64,000 nt of DNA, taken from the NCBI GenBank assembly GCA_900552465.1, contig URZO01000002.1, positions 1 to 64,000 on the forward strand, read 5' to 3'. Each line of letters begins with the position of its first letter. Position 1 is the stretch's first letter. Below, one piece after another: positions 53,638-61,528 of this stretch. This DNA is from an uncultured Parabacteroides sp. (GTDB taxonomy: Bacteria > Bacteroidota > Bacteroidia > Bacteroidales > Tannerellaceae). The notes below the pieces were generated by a model that was not told the DNA's origin, searched no databases, and was given only the letters and a program-made list of their open reading frames with translations. The translations under genes were made by a program, and so were the position numbers.

Positions 53638-55305
53638 GTGGACGTCTACCATAAGATATTAGGAAAGTACTGGGGATACCCCGCTTTCCGTCCTTTGCAG
53701 GAAGAAATCATCCATGCTGTCTGCGAGGGAAAAGATACGCTCGGACTGATGCCTACGGGAGGTGGTAAATCCATCACCTTCCAGGTTCCCGCACTGGCGA
53801 TGGAGGGAATCTGCATCGTCGTCACTCCGTTGATAGCGTTGATGCGCGACCAGGTAGACAATCTGCGCCGGGTTGGAATCAACGCTACAGCCGTCTATTC
53901 AGGCATGAGCCGCCAGGAGATCGAGGCTGAGTTGGAGAAATGTATTTCCGGAAACTGCAAATTCCTGTATCTCTCGCCCGAACGTCTCGCCACAGAACAA
54001 TTCCGGGAGAAGCTGCAAACCATGAACGTCTGCCTGCTGGTCGTAGACGAGAGCCATTGCATCTCGCAATGGGGCTATGACTTCCGTCCCTCCTACCTTC
54101 ATATTGCCGATGTCCGCAAGCAACTGCCCGGCGTACCGGTGCTGGCGCTTACGGCAACGGCTACTCCCGAAGTAGTGGACGACATACAGGAGCAGCTGCT
54201 TTTCAAGAAGAAGAATGTTTTCAGAAAAAGCTTCATCCGCCCGAATCTGGCGTATGTCGTACGTCGTACGGAAGACAAACCGGGAACACTCACCTACATA
54301 CTCTACAAAGTCCCGGGAACAGCTATCGTCTATACACGAAACCGGAAACAGACAAAAGAGGTAGCCACTCTCCTACAACAGGCAGGCATTTCCGCCGACT
54401 ACTTCCATGCCGGACTAAGCCGGGAAGAAAAGGAGGTGCGGCAAAACCGCTGGAAGAACAACGAATGCAGGGTAATCGTCGCCACCAATGCTTTCGGTAT
54501 GGGAATAGACAAACCGGATGTGCGCCTGGTCATCCACCTGGACATGCCCGGTTCACTGGAAGAATATTACCAGGAGGCCGGACGCGCCGGACGCGATAGC
54601 CGGAAAGCCTACGCCGTAGTTCTCTGTTCGGATACAGACGGCTTTAAACTAAAAAAACGGATAGAAGACGAATTCCCCGAAAAGAAACTGATCAAGCAGG
54701 TATACGAAGCATTAGGTTACTACACCCACGACTTCTCGTTAGCAGACTTCAGTTCAGCCGGCCGGTTTTCCCCATTACAGGCCCATCATGCACTGAAACT
54801 GCTGGAACTGTCCGGATATATAGAATATTGTGAAGCAACAGATGAATCTTCCTTTCCGACAGCCTCCCAAATCACTTATACCTGTCCACGGGTGAAAAAG
54901 GATGCCCTTATCATCCCGGCCTCCGCCTATGAAGAGCGCCGGGAAAGAATAAAAAAGCGTATCTCGAAAGTCACGGAATATATGGACAGCGAACGCATTT
55001 GCCGAAGCCGGCTGTTACTCTCCTATTTCGGGGAAAAGAATGCGGAAGATTGCGGATGTTGCGATGTTTGTCTCTCCAGAAACAGTTCAGGCTTAAACAA
55101 CCGGGATTTCAATGCCATCCGCGGAGAACTCTTGCAAGCCATCTCTCCCCAAAAACCTCTACAGGTTATAACGTTGACAGAATCCCTACCTTTTCCGGCA
55201 GACAAAATCATTACCGCCATCCGCTTCCTGACCGAGCATGACGAACGGTTTTATCTGGAGGACGGGAAAATCGGGATCATAAGCCAACCCGATAGGCAGG
55301 ACTAA
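53638..55305 (+). CDS. recQ: ATP-dependent DNA helicase RecQ
   Basis: 3'-5' helicase of 555 aa. Walker A is LMPTGGGKSITFQ, motif II is VVDESHCISQWG, and the zinc-binding region has four cysteines in ICRSRLLLSYFGE and EDCGCCDVC. It is shorter than E. coli RecQ and no HRDC domain is seen after the winged-helix part. The start is GTG (codon for the first Met of MDVYHKIL); no ATG is available in frame between it and the recJ stop. RecQ unwinding would feed the RecJ nuclease. Confidence 0.94.
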   Translation: MDVYHKILGKYWGYPAFRPLQEEIIHAVCEGKDTLGLMPTGGGKSITFQVPALAMEGICIVVTPLIALMRDQVDNLRRVGINATAVYSGMSRQEIEAELEKCISGNCKFLYLSPERLATEQFREKLQTMNVCLLVVDESHCISQWGYDFRPSYLHIADVRKQLPGVPVLALTATATPEVVDDIQEQLLFKKKNVFRKSFIRPNLAYVVRRTEDKPGTLTYILYKVPGTAIVYTRNRKQTKEVATLLQQAGISADYFHAGLSREEKEVRQNRWKNNECRVIVATNAFGMGIDKPDVRLVIHLDMPGSLEEYYQEAGRAGRDSRKAYAVVLCSDTDGFKLKKRIEDEFPEKKLIKQVYEALGYYTHDFSLADFSSAGRFSPLQAHHALKLLELSGYIEYCEATDESSFPTASQITYTCPRVKKDALIIPASAYEERRERIKKRISKVTEYMDSERICRSRLLLSYFGEKNAEDCGCCDVCLSRNSSGLNNRDFNAIRGELLQAISPQKPLQVITLTESLPFPADKIITAIRFLTEHDERFYLEDGKIGIISQPDRQD

Positions 55306-55339
55306 AACTGAACCTATGCGGTAACCGAGTCAACCTTCC

Positions 55340-56890
55340 TTACATCCCCAGATAAGCTCCGGCGCCTTCCGCACACCGTTCGCCGTCGATTGCAGCGGAA
55401 ACGATACCACCGGCGTACCCGGCGCCTTCGCCGCAGGGGAAAAGACCTTTTATCGTCACGTGTTGGAAACTATCCTTGTCGCGCAGGATGCGGACAGGAG
55501 AAGAGGTGCGTGTTTCCACCCCTATCATCACGGCCTCGTTGGTCAGGAAGCCTTTGGAGACTTTACCGAAATAGCGGAAGCCTTCACGCAGGCGGCCGGT
55601 CACGAACTCCGGCATCCAGAAATGCAGCGGTGAGGCCAGCAAGCCCGGTGTATAGGAAGATTCGGGAAGATCGAAAGAGTTCTTCTTATTGATAAAATCG
55701 GCCATTCGCTGCGCCGGCGCGGTTTGCTTCATACCGCCGTTCAGCCAGCAGAGTTCTTCCAGATGCTCCTGAAACTCCATCAGCCCGAGTGGAGAATCCG
55801 AAGGAAAGTCTTCCGGACGAATCTCGACCACCATTCCGGAGTTAGCCCAGCGGGAACCCCGGTTAGACGGAGACATCCCGTTGACCACCACCTGCTTCGG
55901 ACCGCTGGCAGCCGGAACGACGAAGCCGCCGGGGCACATACAGAAGGAATAGACCCCCCGCCCGTTCGCCTGCGTCACAAAACTATATTCGGCAGCCGGC
56001 AGATACCCGCCTCTTCCCTCCTTCCGGTGATACTGGATCTGGTCGATCAGCATCTGCGGATGTTCCAGACGGACACCGACGGCAATGCCTTTCGCCTCGA
56101 CCGGAATCTGCCGGTCATGCAAATAGCGGTAGACATCGCGTGCGGAATGGCCCGTCGCCAGGATAACCGGGCCGGAGAAGCTCTCGCCCGTATTGGTTTC
56201 CACGCCGACAACCTCTCCGCCATGGATCACCAGGGCATCCATACGCGTCTCGAAATGGACTTCGCCCCCGCAACGGATGATCTGTTCGCGGATATTCTCG
56301 ATGACACGCGGCAACTTGTCGGTCCCGATGTGCGGATGGGCGTCTGCCAGGATCGACGTGCTGGCGCCAAACTGGCAAAAGATGTTCAGGATCTTATCGA
56401 CCGAACCGCGCTTCTTGCTGCGGGTGTAGAGCTTGCCGTCCGAATAGGCGCCGGCGCCGCCTTCACCAAAGCTATAATTCGATTCGCCGTTCACTTTGTG
56501 CTCGCGGCTGATCAGGGCGATGTCTTTCTTCCGTTCACGTACATTCTTCCCGCGTTCGATCACGACAGGACGCAGGCCAAGCTCGATCAGGCGAAGGGCG
56601 GCAAACAGGCCTCCCGGACCTGCTCCCACCACGATAACCGTCTTGCCGACCGAGACGTCTTTATATTCGACCGACTGATATTCCGGTTCGTCCGGCACCT
56701 CGTCGATGAAGGCACGCAGTTTCACATTCACATAGATCGTCCGCTGGCGCGCATCGATCGAACGTTTCAACACCCTGACAGCCTGGATATGCGGGACAGA
56801 CACGCCCGTTTCGCGGGCGACGACCTGTTTCAACGAATGCTCGCCGGCTGCCTCTTCGGGCAATATGCGGAGTTGTAACTCTTGTATCAT
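55340..56890 (-). CDS. FAD-dependent dehydrogenase (COG2509 type)
   Basis: Flavoprotein of 516 aa. After an N-terminal 75-residue domain comes the dinucleotide-binding motif TVIVVGAGPGGLFAALRLIE. Further signatures include SFGEGGAGAYSDGKL, the GHSARDVYRYL segment, SFCMCPGGFVVPAAS, and a last FAD contact in GEGAGYAGGIVSAAIDG. The family is conserved but its substrate is unknown. It converges on recQ with a 34-base gap and no clear terminator. Confidence 0.9.
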   Translation of the reverse strand: MIQELQLRILPEEAAGEHSLKQVVARETGVSVPHIQAVRVLKRSIDARQRTIYVNVKLRAFIDEVPDEPEYQSVEYKDVSVGKTVIVVGAGPGGLFAALRLIELGLRPVVIERGKNVRERKKDIALISREHKVNGESNYSFGEGGAGAYSDGKLYTRSKKRGSVDKILNIFCQFGASTSILADAHPHIGTDKLPRVIENIREQIIRCGGEVHFETRMDALVIHGGEVVGVETNTGESFSGPVILATGHSARDVYRYLHDRQIPVEAKGIAVGVRLEHPQMLIDQIQYHRKEGRGGYLPAAEYSFVTQANGRGVYSFCMCPGGFVVPAASGPKQVVVNGMSPSNRGSRWANSGMVVEIRPEDFPSDSPLGLMEFQEHLEELCWLNGGMKQTAPAQRMADFINKKNSFDLPESSYTPGLLASPLHFWMPEFVTGRLREGFRYFGKVSKGFLTNEAVMIGVETRTSSPVRILRDKDSFQHVTIKGLFPCGEGAGYAGGIVSAAIDGERCAEGAGAYLGM

Positions 56891-56892
56891 AT

Positions 56893-57603
56893 TTACTTCT
56901 TTAAATTCAAATAGAAAACCAATCCTGCCTGCGCCCGATAGCCGCTCCAGTCAATCTCCACGGGCAATGGGTATTCCGGCGTGCCGAGCTTGCAGTCTCC
57001 TTTCACCGCGTCCCATTCGTATCCGACACTCAGATTCAATGCGGCATAGCGGCAGAGGCCAAATTTAATACCAAAAGTTGGTTCCAGGAAGAGGTTTGTG
57101 CCGGAATATTTGTTTTCGCTCCGTTTGCCGCTCTCCGGAGCGGATGCAATAAACAGGCTATAAAGTTCTTTTCCCCTGCCCAGCACGGCTCCCGACGAGA
57201 GTTGCAGGTATGGTTCGAAGGTAAAAATCCCCAGTTGCTCTTTCACCAGGCGGAAACGGTAGAAAGCTCCTAACTTGTATCCTTTATTGCGCAACTCGTA
57301 GTTGCAGTGTCCCGAATAATCGGCCACGCCTTTCTTCCCCGCCGTATTCATATAGTTGAAAAGCAGCCCGGCATGATTGCGTTTCCATTCGATCCCGACA
57401 CGGGTATCCTGGGTGACGTAACCGGGAAACTTGTCGGTTGTCAGGGCATTTATAACAGGAAGCGCAAGATCGTTTACCCGGTCTTTCATTTTGGACATCT
57501 GGTAAGAACCATGCCCGATGTTATACTCGACAGTCAGCGATTGTGCCTGTCCGAAGCGGACGGCAGATAAGAGGAGGCATATAAAAAGCAGTATCCGTTT
57601 CAT
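56893..57603 (-). CDS. Outer-membrane beta-barrel protein
   Basis: Exported protein of 236 aa: signal peptide ending near RFGQAQ, then alternating strands such as LTVEYNIGHGSYQM, HAGLLFNYMNTAGK and YAALNLSVGYEWDAV, and a last strand AGLVFYLNLKK. It starts inside the stop of the lipoprotein gene (ATGA overlap) and is thus coupled to it. The family is not recognised beyond the barrel type. Confidence 0.78.
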   Translation of the reverse strand: MKRILLFICLLLSAVRFGQAQSLTVEYNIGHGSYQMSKMKDRVNDLALPVINALTTDKFPGYVTQDTRVGIEWKRNHAGLLFNYMNTAGKKGVADYSGHCNYELRNKGYKLGAFYRFRLVKEQLGIFTFEPYLQLSSGAVLGRGKELYSLFIASAPESGKRSENKYSGTNLFLEPTFGIKFGLCRYAALNLSVGYEWDAVKGDCKLGTPEYPLPVEIDWSGYRAQAGLVFYLNLKK

Positions 57604-58343
57604 TTCTCCGGGGTGTTTTCAGGGTTAGACATATTTGCTTCCAAAACAGCCTTGCCAAGGGAATAAGGACGAAGGGTCTCATCTTTGAAATAGATATAAA
57701 CTTCATACGTACCGCCACGGCCGGCATACGTCTCGTCCACAAAAGAACGCTGGTCGAAATCGTAACTTCGCCGGATATAGGTATAATTCTCGATACTGTA
57801 CTCGATTGTATAGTAATCGAAGCCGGCACGCTCCGATTCGTCCACATCCCAGAAGATGACGGGATGCCCTTCTTCATCCATTTCGTACGGCAGCAGTTTG
57901 TCGCTCCCGTCGCGCGCTTTCACCTTCAGAGGCCAGCTGCGCGTTTCCGTGTAATGCTCGGCCCCTAACTGCCCGGCGACGGTTCCCCTGTTCGTCCGGA
58001 CATACACTTCACAGGTTAGATCATAAGTTCCATTCGGAATCCTGTTGACGTCCACCAGGAAGCTGCCATTGAAATCATCGCTTTCCCACTCCATCTGGCC
58101 CAGCCGGAAAACACATTTCTCCATTTCATAGCCCGGCAACGGGTAGACCGTATACCCGACAAACCAGGTATCATCGACATAATACTGCCCTTCGTAATCT
58201 TCAGGAAGATTCAATTGGACATCCGACAACACGGAACCGGCCGATGGCCTTTCCACCTCTACAAAGTTCTCCCCTAACCGGTACTCACAACTCATAAACG
58301 GAAAGAACATACTCACAAATAGATAAACAACACTTTTTCTCAT
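57600..58343 (-). CDS. Lipoprotein of unknown function
   Basis: A 247-aa protein with a short basic start (MRKSVVYLF) and lipobox FMSC (near residue 19), so a lipid-anchored product. The body is beta-rich, with aromatic strands such as YYVDDTWFVGYTVYPLPGYE and GTYEVYIYFKDETL, likely one or two Ig-like sandwiches. The frame is open 25 codons further upstream, into radA, but those residues do not form a signal. It is coupled to the barrel gene after it, and the two may form a surface pair. Confidence 0.72.
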   Translation of the reverse strand: MRKSVVYLFVSMFFPFMSCEYRLGENFVEVERPSAGSVLSDVQLNLPEDYEGQYYVDDTWFVGYTVYPLPGYEMEKCVFRLGQMEWESDDFNGSFLVDVNRIPNGTYDLTCEVYVRTNRGTVAGQLGAEHYTETRSWPLKVKARDGSDKLLPYEMDEEGHPVIFWDVDESERAGFDYYTIEYSIENYTYIRRSYDFDQRSFVDETYAGRGGTYEVYIYFKDETLRPYSLGKAVLEANMSNPENTPEK

Positions 58344-58354
58344 ATAAATATAAC

Positions 58355-59725
58355 TTATCCGAACAATTGCCGGAAAGCCTCTTCCACCTTGCGCACCTGG
58401 ATGATTTGAATCTTGCACTTGGATGAGTCGAAGCCTTTCAGGTTATTGTGCGGGATGATAATGCGCGAGAAACCTAACTTCTCCGCTTCCAGGATACGCT
58501 GCTCGATGCGGTTCACCGGGCGTATCTCGCCCGACAGCCCCACTTCGCCACACATGCAGATACCCGGCTCGATCGTAATGTCGAGACTGGAAGATAGCAC
58601 GGCGCTGATCACCGCCAGGTCGATCGCCGGATCGTTCACCTTCAGGCCGCCGGCGATATTCAGGAAAACGTCTTTCTGGATCAGCTTGAAGCCGGCGCGC
58701 TTTTCCAACACGGCCAGCAACATATTCATACGCCTGAGGTCGAACCCCGTCGCACTGCGCTGGGGCGTCCCGTAGACAGCGGAACTCACCAAAGCCTGCG
58801 TCTCGATCAGGAAAGGACGGATGCCTTCGATAGCCGCTGCAATGGCGACACCGCTCAGCCCCTCATGGTTTTGCGTCAGCAGCAGTTCGGAAGGGTTACT
58901 GACTTCGCGAAGGCCGTCCTGGCGCATCTCGTATATCCCTAACTCGGCCGTGCTCCCGAAACGGTTCTTGATGCTGCGGAGGATGCGGTACATATAATGC
59001 TGGTCGCCCTCGAATTGCAGGACCGTGTCGACGATATGTTCCAGTACCTTCGGGCCGGCGATGCTCCCTTCCTTGTTGATATGGCCGATCAGGAGGACGG
59101 GCGTACCGCTCTCCTTGGCATATTTCAGGATAGCCGCGCTGCATTCGCGCACCTGGGTGACACTTCCGGGGGAAGACTCCACGACTTCCGTATAAATGGT
59201 TTGTATCGAGTCGATAATCAACAGGTCGGGCTGCACATTCCGGGTCTGTACGAAGATCTGTTCGAGATTGGTTTCGCAAAGGATGAAACAGTCCGGGTTC
59301 TCGTGGGCGATGCGGTCGGCACGGAGTTTCAGCTGGCGACTGCTCTCTTCGCCGGAGACGTAGAGCGTTTTCAGCCCGTCCAGCCCTAAAACGGTCTGCA
59401 GGACGAGGGTCGATTTCCCGATACCCGGCTCGCCCCCGATCAGGACAAGCGATCCTTTCACCAGGCCGCCCCCCAGGACGCGGTTCAGCTCCTGGTCCCT
59501 CAGGTCGATGCGTGTTTCCTCTTCGGAAGTGATGTCGCGAAGCAATACGGGCCGCATCTTACTACCGTCCGACAGGCCGTAGAGCGCCCGTTTCCCGGCC
59601 GGCTCTTTCGCCACGATCTCTTCGACATACGTGTTCCACTCGCCGCAGGAAGGACATTTCCCGACCCATTTGGGAGAATCAGCCCCGCAATTGGAGCAGA
59701 TATATACTGTTTTTGCTTTTGCCAT
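58355..59725 (-). CDS. radA: DNA repair protein RadA
   Basis: RecA-like branch-migration ATPase of 456 aa. The N-terminal zinc finger is CSNCGADSPKWVGKCPSCGE, Walker A lies in IGGEPGIGKSTLV, and the RadA signature KNRFGSTAELG is present; a Lon-protease-like domain forms the C-terminus. All are intact. Its start is directly preceded, on this strand, by the 42-bp repeat array. The lipoprotein gene follows 11 bases after the stop. Confidence 0.97.
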   Translation of the reverse strand: MAKAKTVYICSNCGADSPKWVGKCPSCGEWNTYVEEIVAKEPAGKRALYGLSDGSKMRPVLLRDITSEEETRIDLRDQELNRVLGGGLVKGSLVLIGGEPGIGKSTLVLQTVLGLDGLKTLYVSGEESSRQLKLRADRIAHENPDCFILCETNLEQIFVQTRNVQPDLLIIDSIQTIYTEVVESSPGSVTQVRECSAAILKYAKESGTPVLLIGHINKEGSIAGPKVLEHIVDTVLQFEGDQHYMYRILRSIKNRFGSTAELGIYEMRQDGLREVSNPSELLLTQNHEGLSGVAIAAAIEGIRPFLIETQALVSSAVYGTPQRSATGFDLRRMNMLLAVLEKRAGFKLIQKDVFLNIAGGLKVNDPAIDLAVISAVLSSSLDITIEPGICMCGEVGLSGEIRPVNRIEQRILEAEKLGFSRIIIPHNNLKGFDSSKCKIQIIQVRKVEEAFRQLFG

Positions 59726-59741
59726 TCTGTTATTTTTTAAT

Positions 59742-59990
59742 TGCGCGCGCGCTTTCAGGGCTTAAAGGCTCTATTTCTTAAAGAACGTGAACGCTTTTGG
59801 ACTTTACCGGCTGTTTTTGTTAAAGAGCGTAAACGCTTTCGGACTTTTACGACTGTCGAACCCAAAAAGCGCGTGCGCTTTCGGACTTTTACAGCTTTCA
59901 AGATCAAAAAGCGTGCGCGCTCTCGCACTTTTAGAGTCGTCAGACCCGGAGAGCGCGCGCGCTTTCGGATATTTTCAGCCGAAAAGGTCG
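59742..59990. repeat. Six-unit tandem repeat with exact 42-bp period
   Basis: The word CGCTTT (or CGCTCT) occurs at 59750, 59792, 59834, 59876, 59918 and 59960, exactly 42 bases apart. Around it each unit has a GC-rich self-complementary core that differs between units: GCGCGCGCGC, AGCGTAAACGCT, AAAGCGCGTGCGCTTT, AGCGTGCGCGCT, AGCGCGCGCGCT. The trailing half (GGACTTTTAC or similar) is partly conserved. The array fills nearly all of the gap between an unrecognised gene and radA on the minus strand. The period is a multiple of three, so several frames stay open, but no start codon or protein family supports translation. Confidence 0.9.
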
Positions 59991-60931
59991 AGCGTCAACT
60001 GCTTTTTTTCGGCTTCCAGCTTCCGCAGGTGCCGTTTACCCTGCGGCGTGATGATTTCCATTTTGTCGAAACGGGTCCGGATGACCGTCTCGACCGTGTA
60101 ACTGACGTTGACCACTTCGCCCAGCTCGCTCATCTTCCGCTGTATTTCCAACACGCAGTCGATGCACATGCCGCTTTTGAACGTGATCTTTTCGTCAAAC
60201 ATATCTTTCTTGAAGTCTTCGTCGCACATATAGAAGTCGATCGTCTCTCCCCCTTTATTGTAGATCCCTTTCCAGCGATAACGGGCGTCTTTGAGCACGG
60301 GCGAAATGATCTCGATCGTCGCCTTGTTGTCCTTGACAGCGGGCAACTCGTCGGAACGGAGGATGTAATAGTCGAACTGTTCGCGTCTGACTTCCAGCGA
60401 ACCGGAGCGGCTCCGGTTGTTTTCGTTCAGCTCGCGCAACGTAAACCGGGTTACTTTCGGATAGCCGCGTACAGCCTCGTAGAAGTTGGATTTGCATTTG
60501 CAGAAACGGGGCGATGCACTCAGCAACTCCACCAATTCGCGCGAGATCGTGACGCCGGGCAGTTTCTTTTTCAAGTTGTTACGCAGGAGCGACATTTCGC
60601 GTTGCATCTTTTCCTCGTCAGCCGCCGTACGGTCTGCCGCCGGTTGCCCGCCGACCGAGAGGGACGGACGCGTCCACACCTGCATAAACAGGTTCAGGAC
60701 AATCGAGATCAGGCGGCTGTTTTCACCTGCCGCCGACCATATCTCGCGGAACCCTTCGGGCTGCTGGAAAGATTCGCAATAGACCGTCATCTTGACATCC
60801 AGCATATCCGCCAATGTCCGGAGCAGGGAAAGGACTTCTTTCTCCGCCCGGTGTCTGATCATGGCGTCCATATAGTTGGACTTGTCGTTGAAGTAATATC
60901 GAAGTTCGAGCTTGTTATCAAACTTAATCAT
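59975..60931 (-). CDS. Conserved-type protein of unknown function
   Basis: A 318-aa soluble protein that I do not recognise. It has no signal peptide or membrane helix. A central segment is rich in charged residues (DEEKMQREMSLLRNNLKKKL), two clusters contain Cys (RFCKCKSNFYE and SGMCIDCVLE), and the C-terminus ends KRHLRKLEAEKKQLTLDLFG. The ATG at 60931 (MIKFDNKLE) is preferred to a GTG two codons earlier. It lies 16 bases after the DUF2148 gene and before radA, with the 42-bp repeats behind its stop. Confidence 0.75.
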   Translation of the reverse strand: MIKFDNKLELRYYFNDKSNYMDAMIRHRAEKEVLSLLRTLADMLDVKMTVYCESFQQPEGFREIWSAAGENSRLISIVLNLFMQVWTRPSLSVGGQPAADRTAADEEKMQREMSLLRNNLKKKLPGVTISRELVELLSASPRFCKCKSNFYEAVRGYPKVTRFTLRELNENNRSRSGSLEVRREQFDYYILRSDELPAVKDNKATIEIISPVLKDARYRWKGIYNKGGETIDFYMCDEDFKKDMFDEKITFKSGMCIDCVLEIQRKMSELGEVVNVSYTVETVIRTRFDKMEIITPQGKRHLRKLEAEKKQLTLDLFG

Positions 60932-60947
60932 AAACACAATTTATTAG

Positions 60948-61484
60948 TTATCCTTCAGTCTTCGGTTTCCGGTCGAAGAACGGGTTCTTGGATGACGCGC
61001 TGACCGGAATCGCCATCACGCATTTGCAGTCGCCCAGCATCCCCAACCGTTGGGCTGCCAGACCGGCGCTGAACATGACGCGTGTATCCAGGCGGAGATC
61101 CGACGCCGTGGCGCAGGCCGAGCCGATCGCAATACCTAAATCCACCGAATTGATCGCGCAGGGAACGGCTTCCGGCTTTTCCACACAGGTGGGGAATCCG
61201 CAGTGTTCGCAATTCAAGCCCTGCACCTGCTGGCGCGTGCCGGCAATCATAATGGCTTCAGCCTGAAGGATATTGTCGGCATCACGCAGGAAGAATTTCA
61301 AGCCGGTTTCGCCCGACATAATGACAAGCTCTTCGGAAAGGCGTTTTATATCTTCACCCGTTACCATAGCCACCTCGATGATGTCGATACCTTTCCCCTT
61401 CGGGGCCGTACGGGCGGCTGTCATCATCTGGCGGACAGCCTGTAACACATGTTCGTGTCGTGTTTCTCTTTCGTTCTCTATCAT
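60948..61484 (-). CDS. DUF2148 (ferredoxin-like) domain protein
   Basis: A 178-aa protein of the DUF2148 family. The N-terminal part contains VRQMMTAARTAPKGKGIDI, and a cysteine cluster GLNCEHCGFPTCVEK (near residue 112) suggests an iron-sulfur or metal site. The C-terminal part has AIGSACATASDLRLDTRVM. Function is unknown. It lies 16 bases before the unrecognised gene downstream and 44 bases after the KamA-family gene. Confidence 0.88.
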   Translation of the reverse strand: MIENERETRHEHVLQAVRQMMTAARTAPKGKGIDIIEVAMVTGEDIKRLSEELVIMSGETGLKFFLRDADNILQAEAIMIAGTRQQVQGLNCEHCGFPTCVEKPEAVPCAINSVDLGIAIGSACATASDLRLDTRVMFSAGLAAQRLGMLGDCKCVMAIPVSASSKNPFFDRKPKTEG

Positions 61485-61528
61485 TTTAATATTGGTTTAG
61501 CACTGCCAAAGATAACACATTACTCGTT

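Noticed and set aside
59742..59990. CRISPR array
   Set aside because: The conserved part of each unit is short and degenerate, spacers are not unique inserts of constant length, and no cas gene is near. The 22-bp array at 9.7 kb is rejected for the same reasons.
59741..61003. A 420-codon open frame on the plus strand through the 42-bp repeats and antisense to the unrecognised gene
   Set aside because: It begins with TTG, overlaps two genes with normal starts on the other strand, and its openness follows from the 42-bp period and GC-rich codon bias. Its protein has no recognisable domain.
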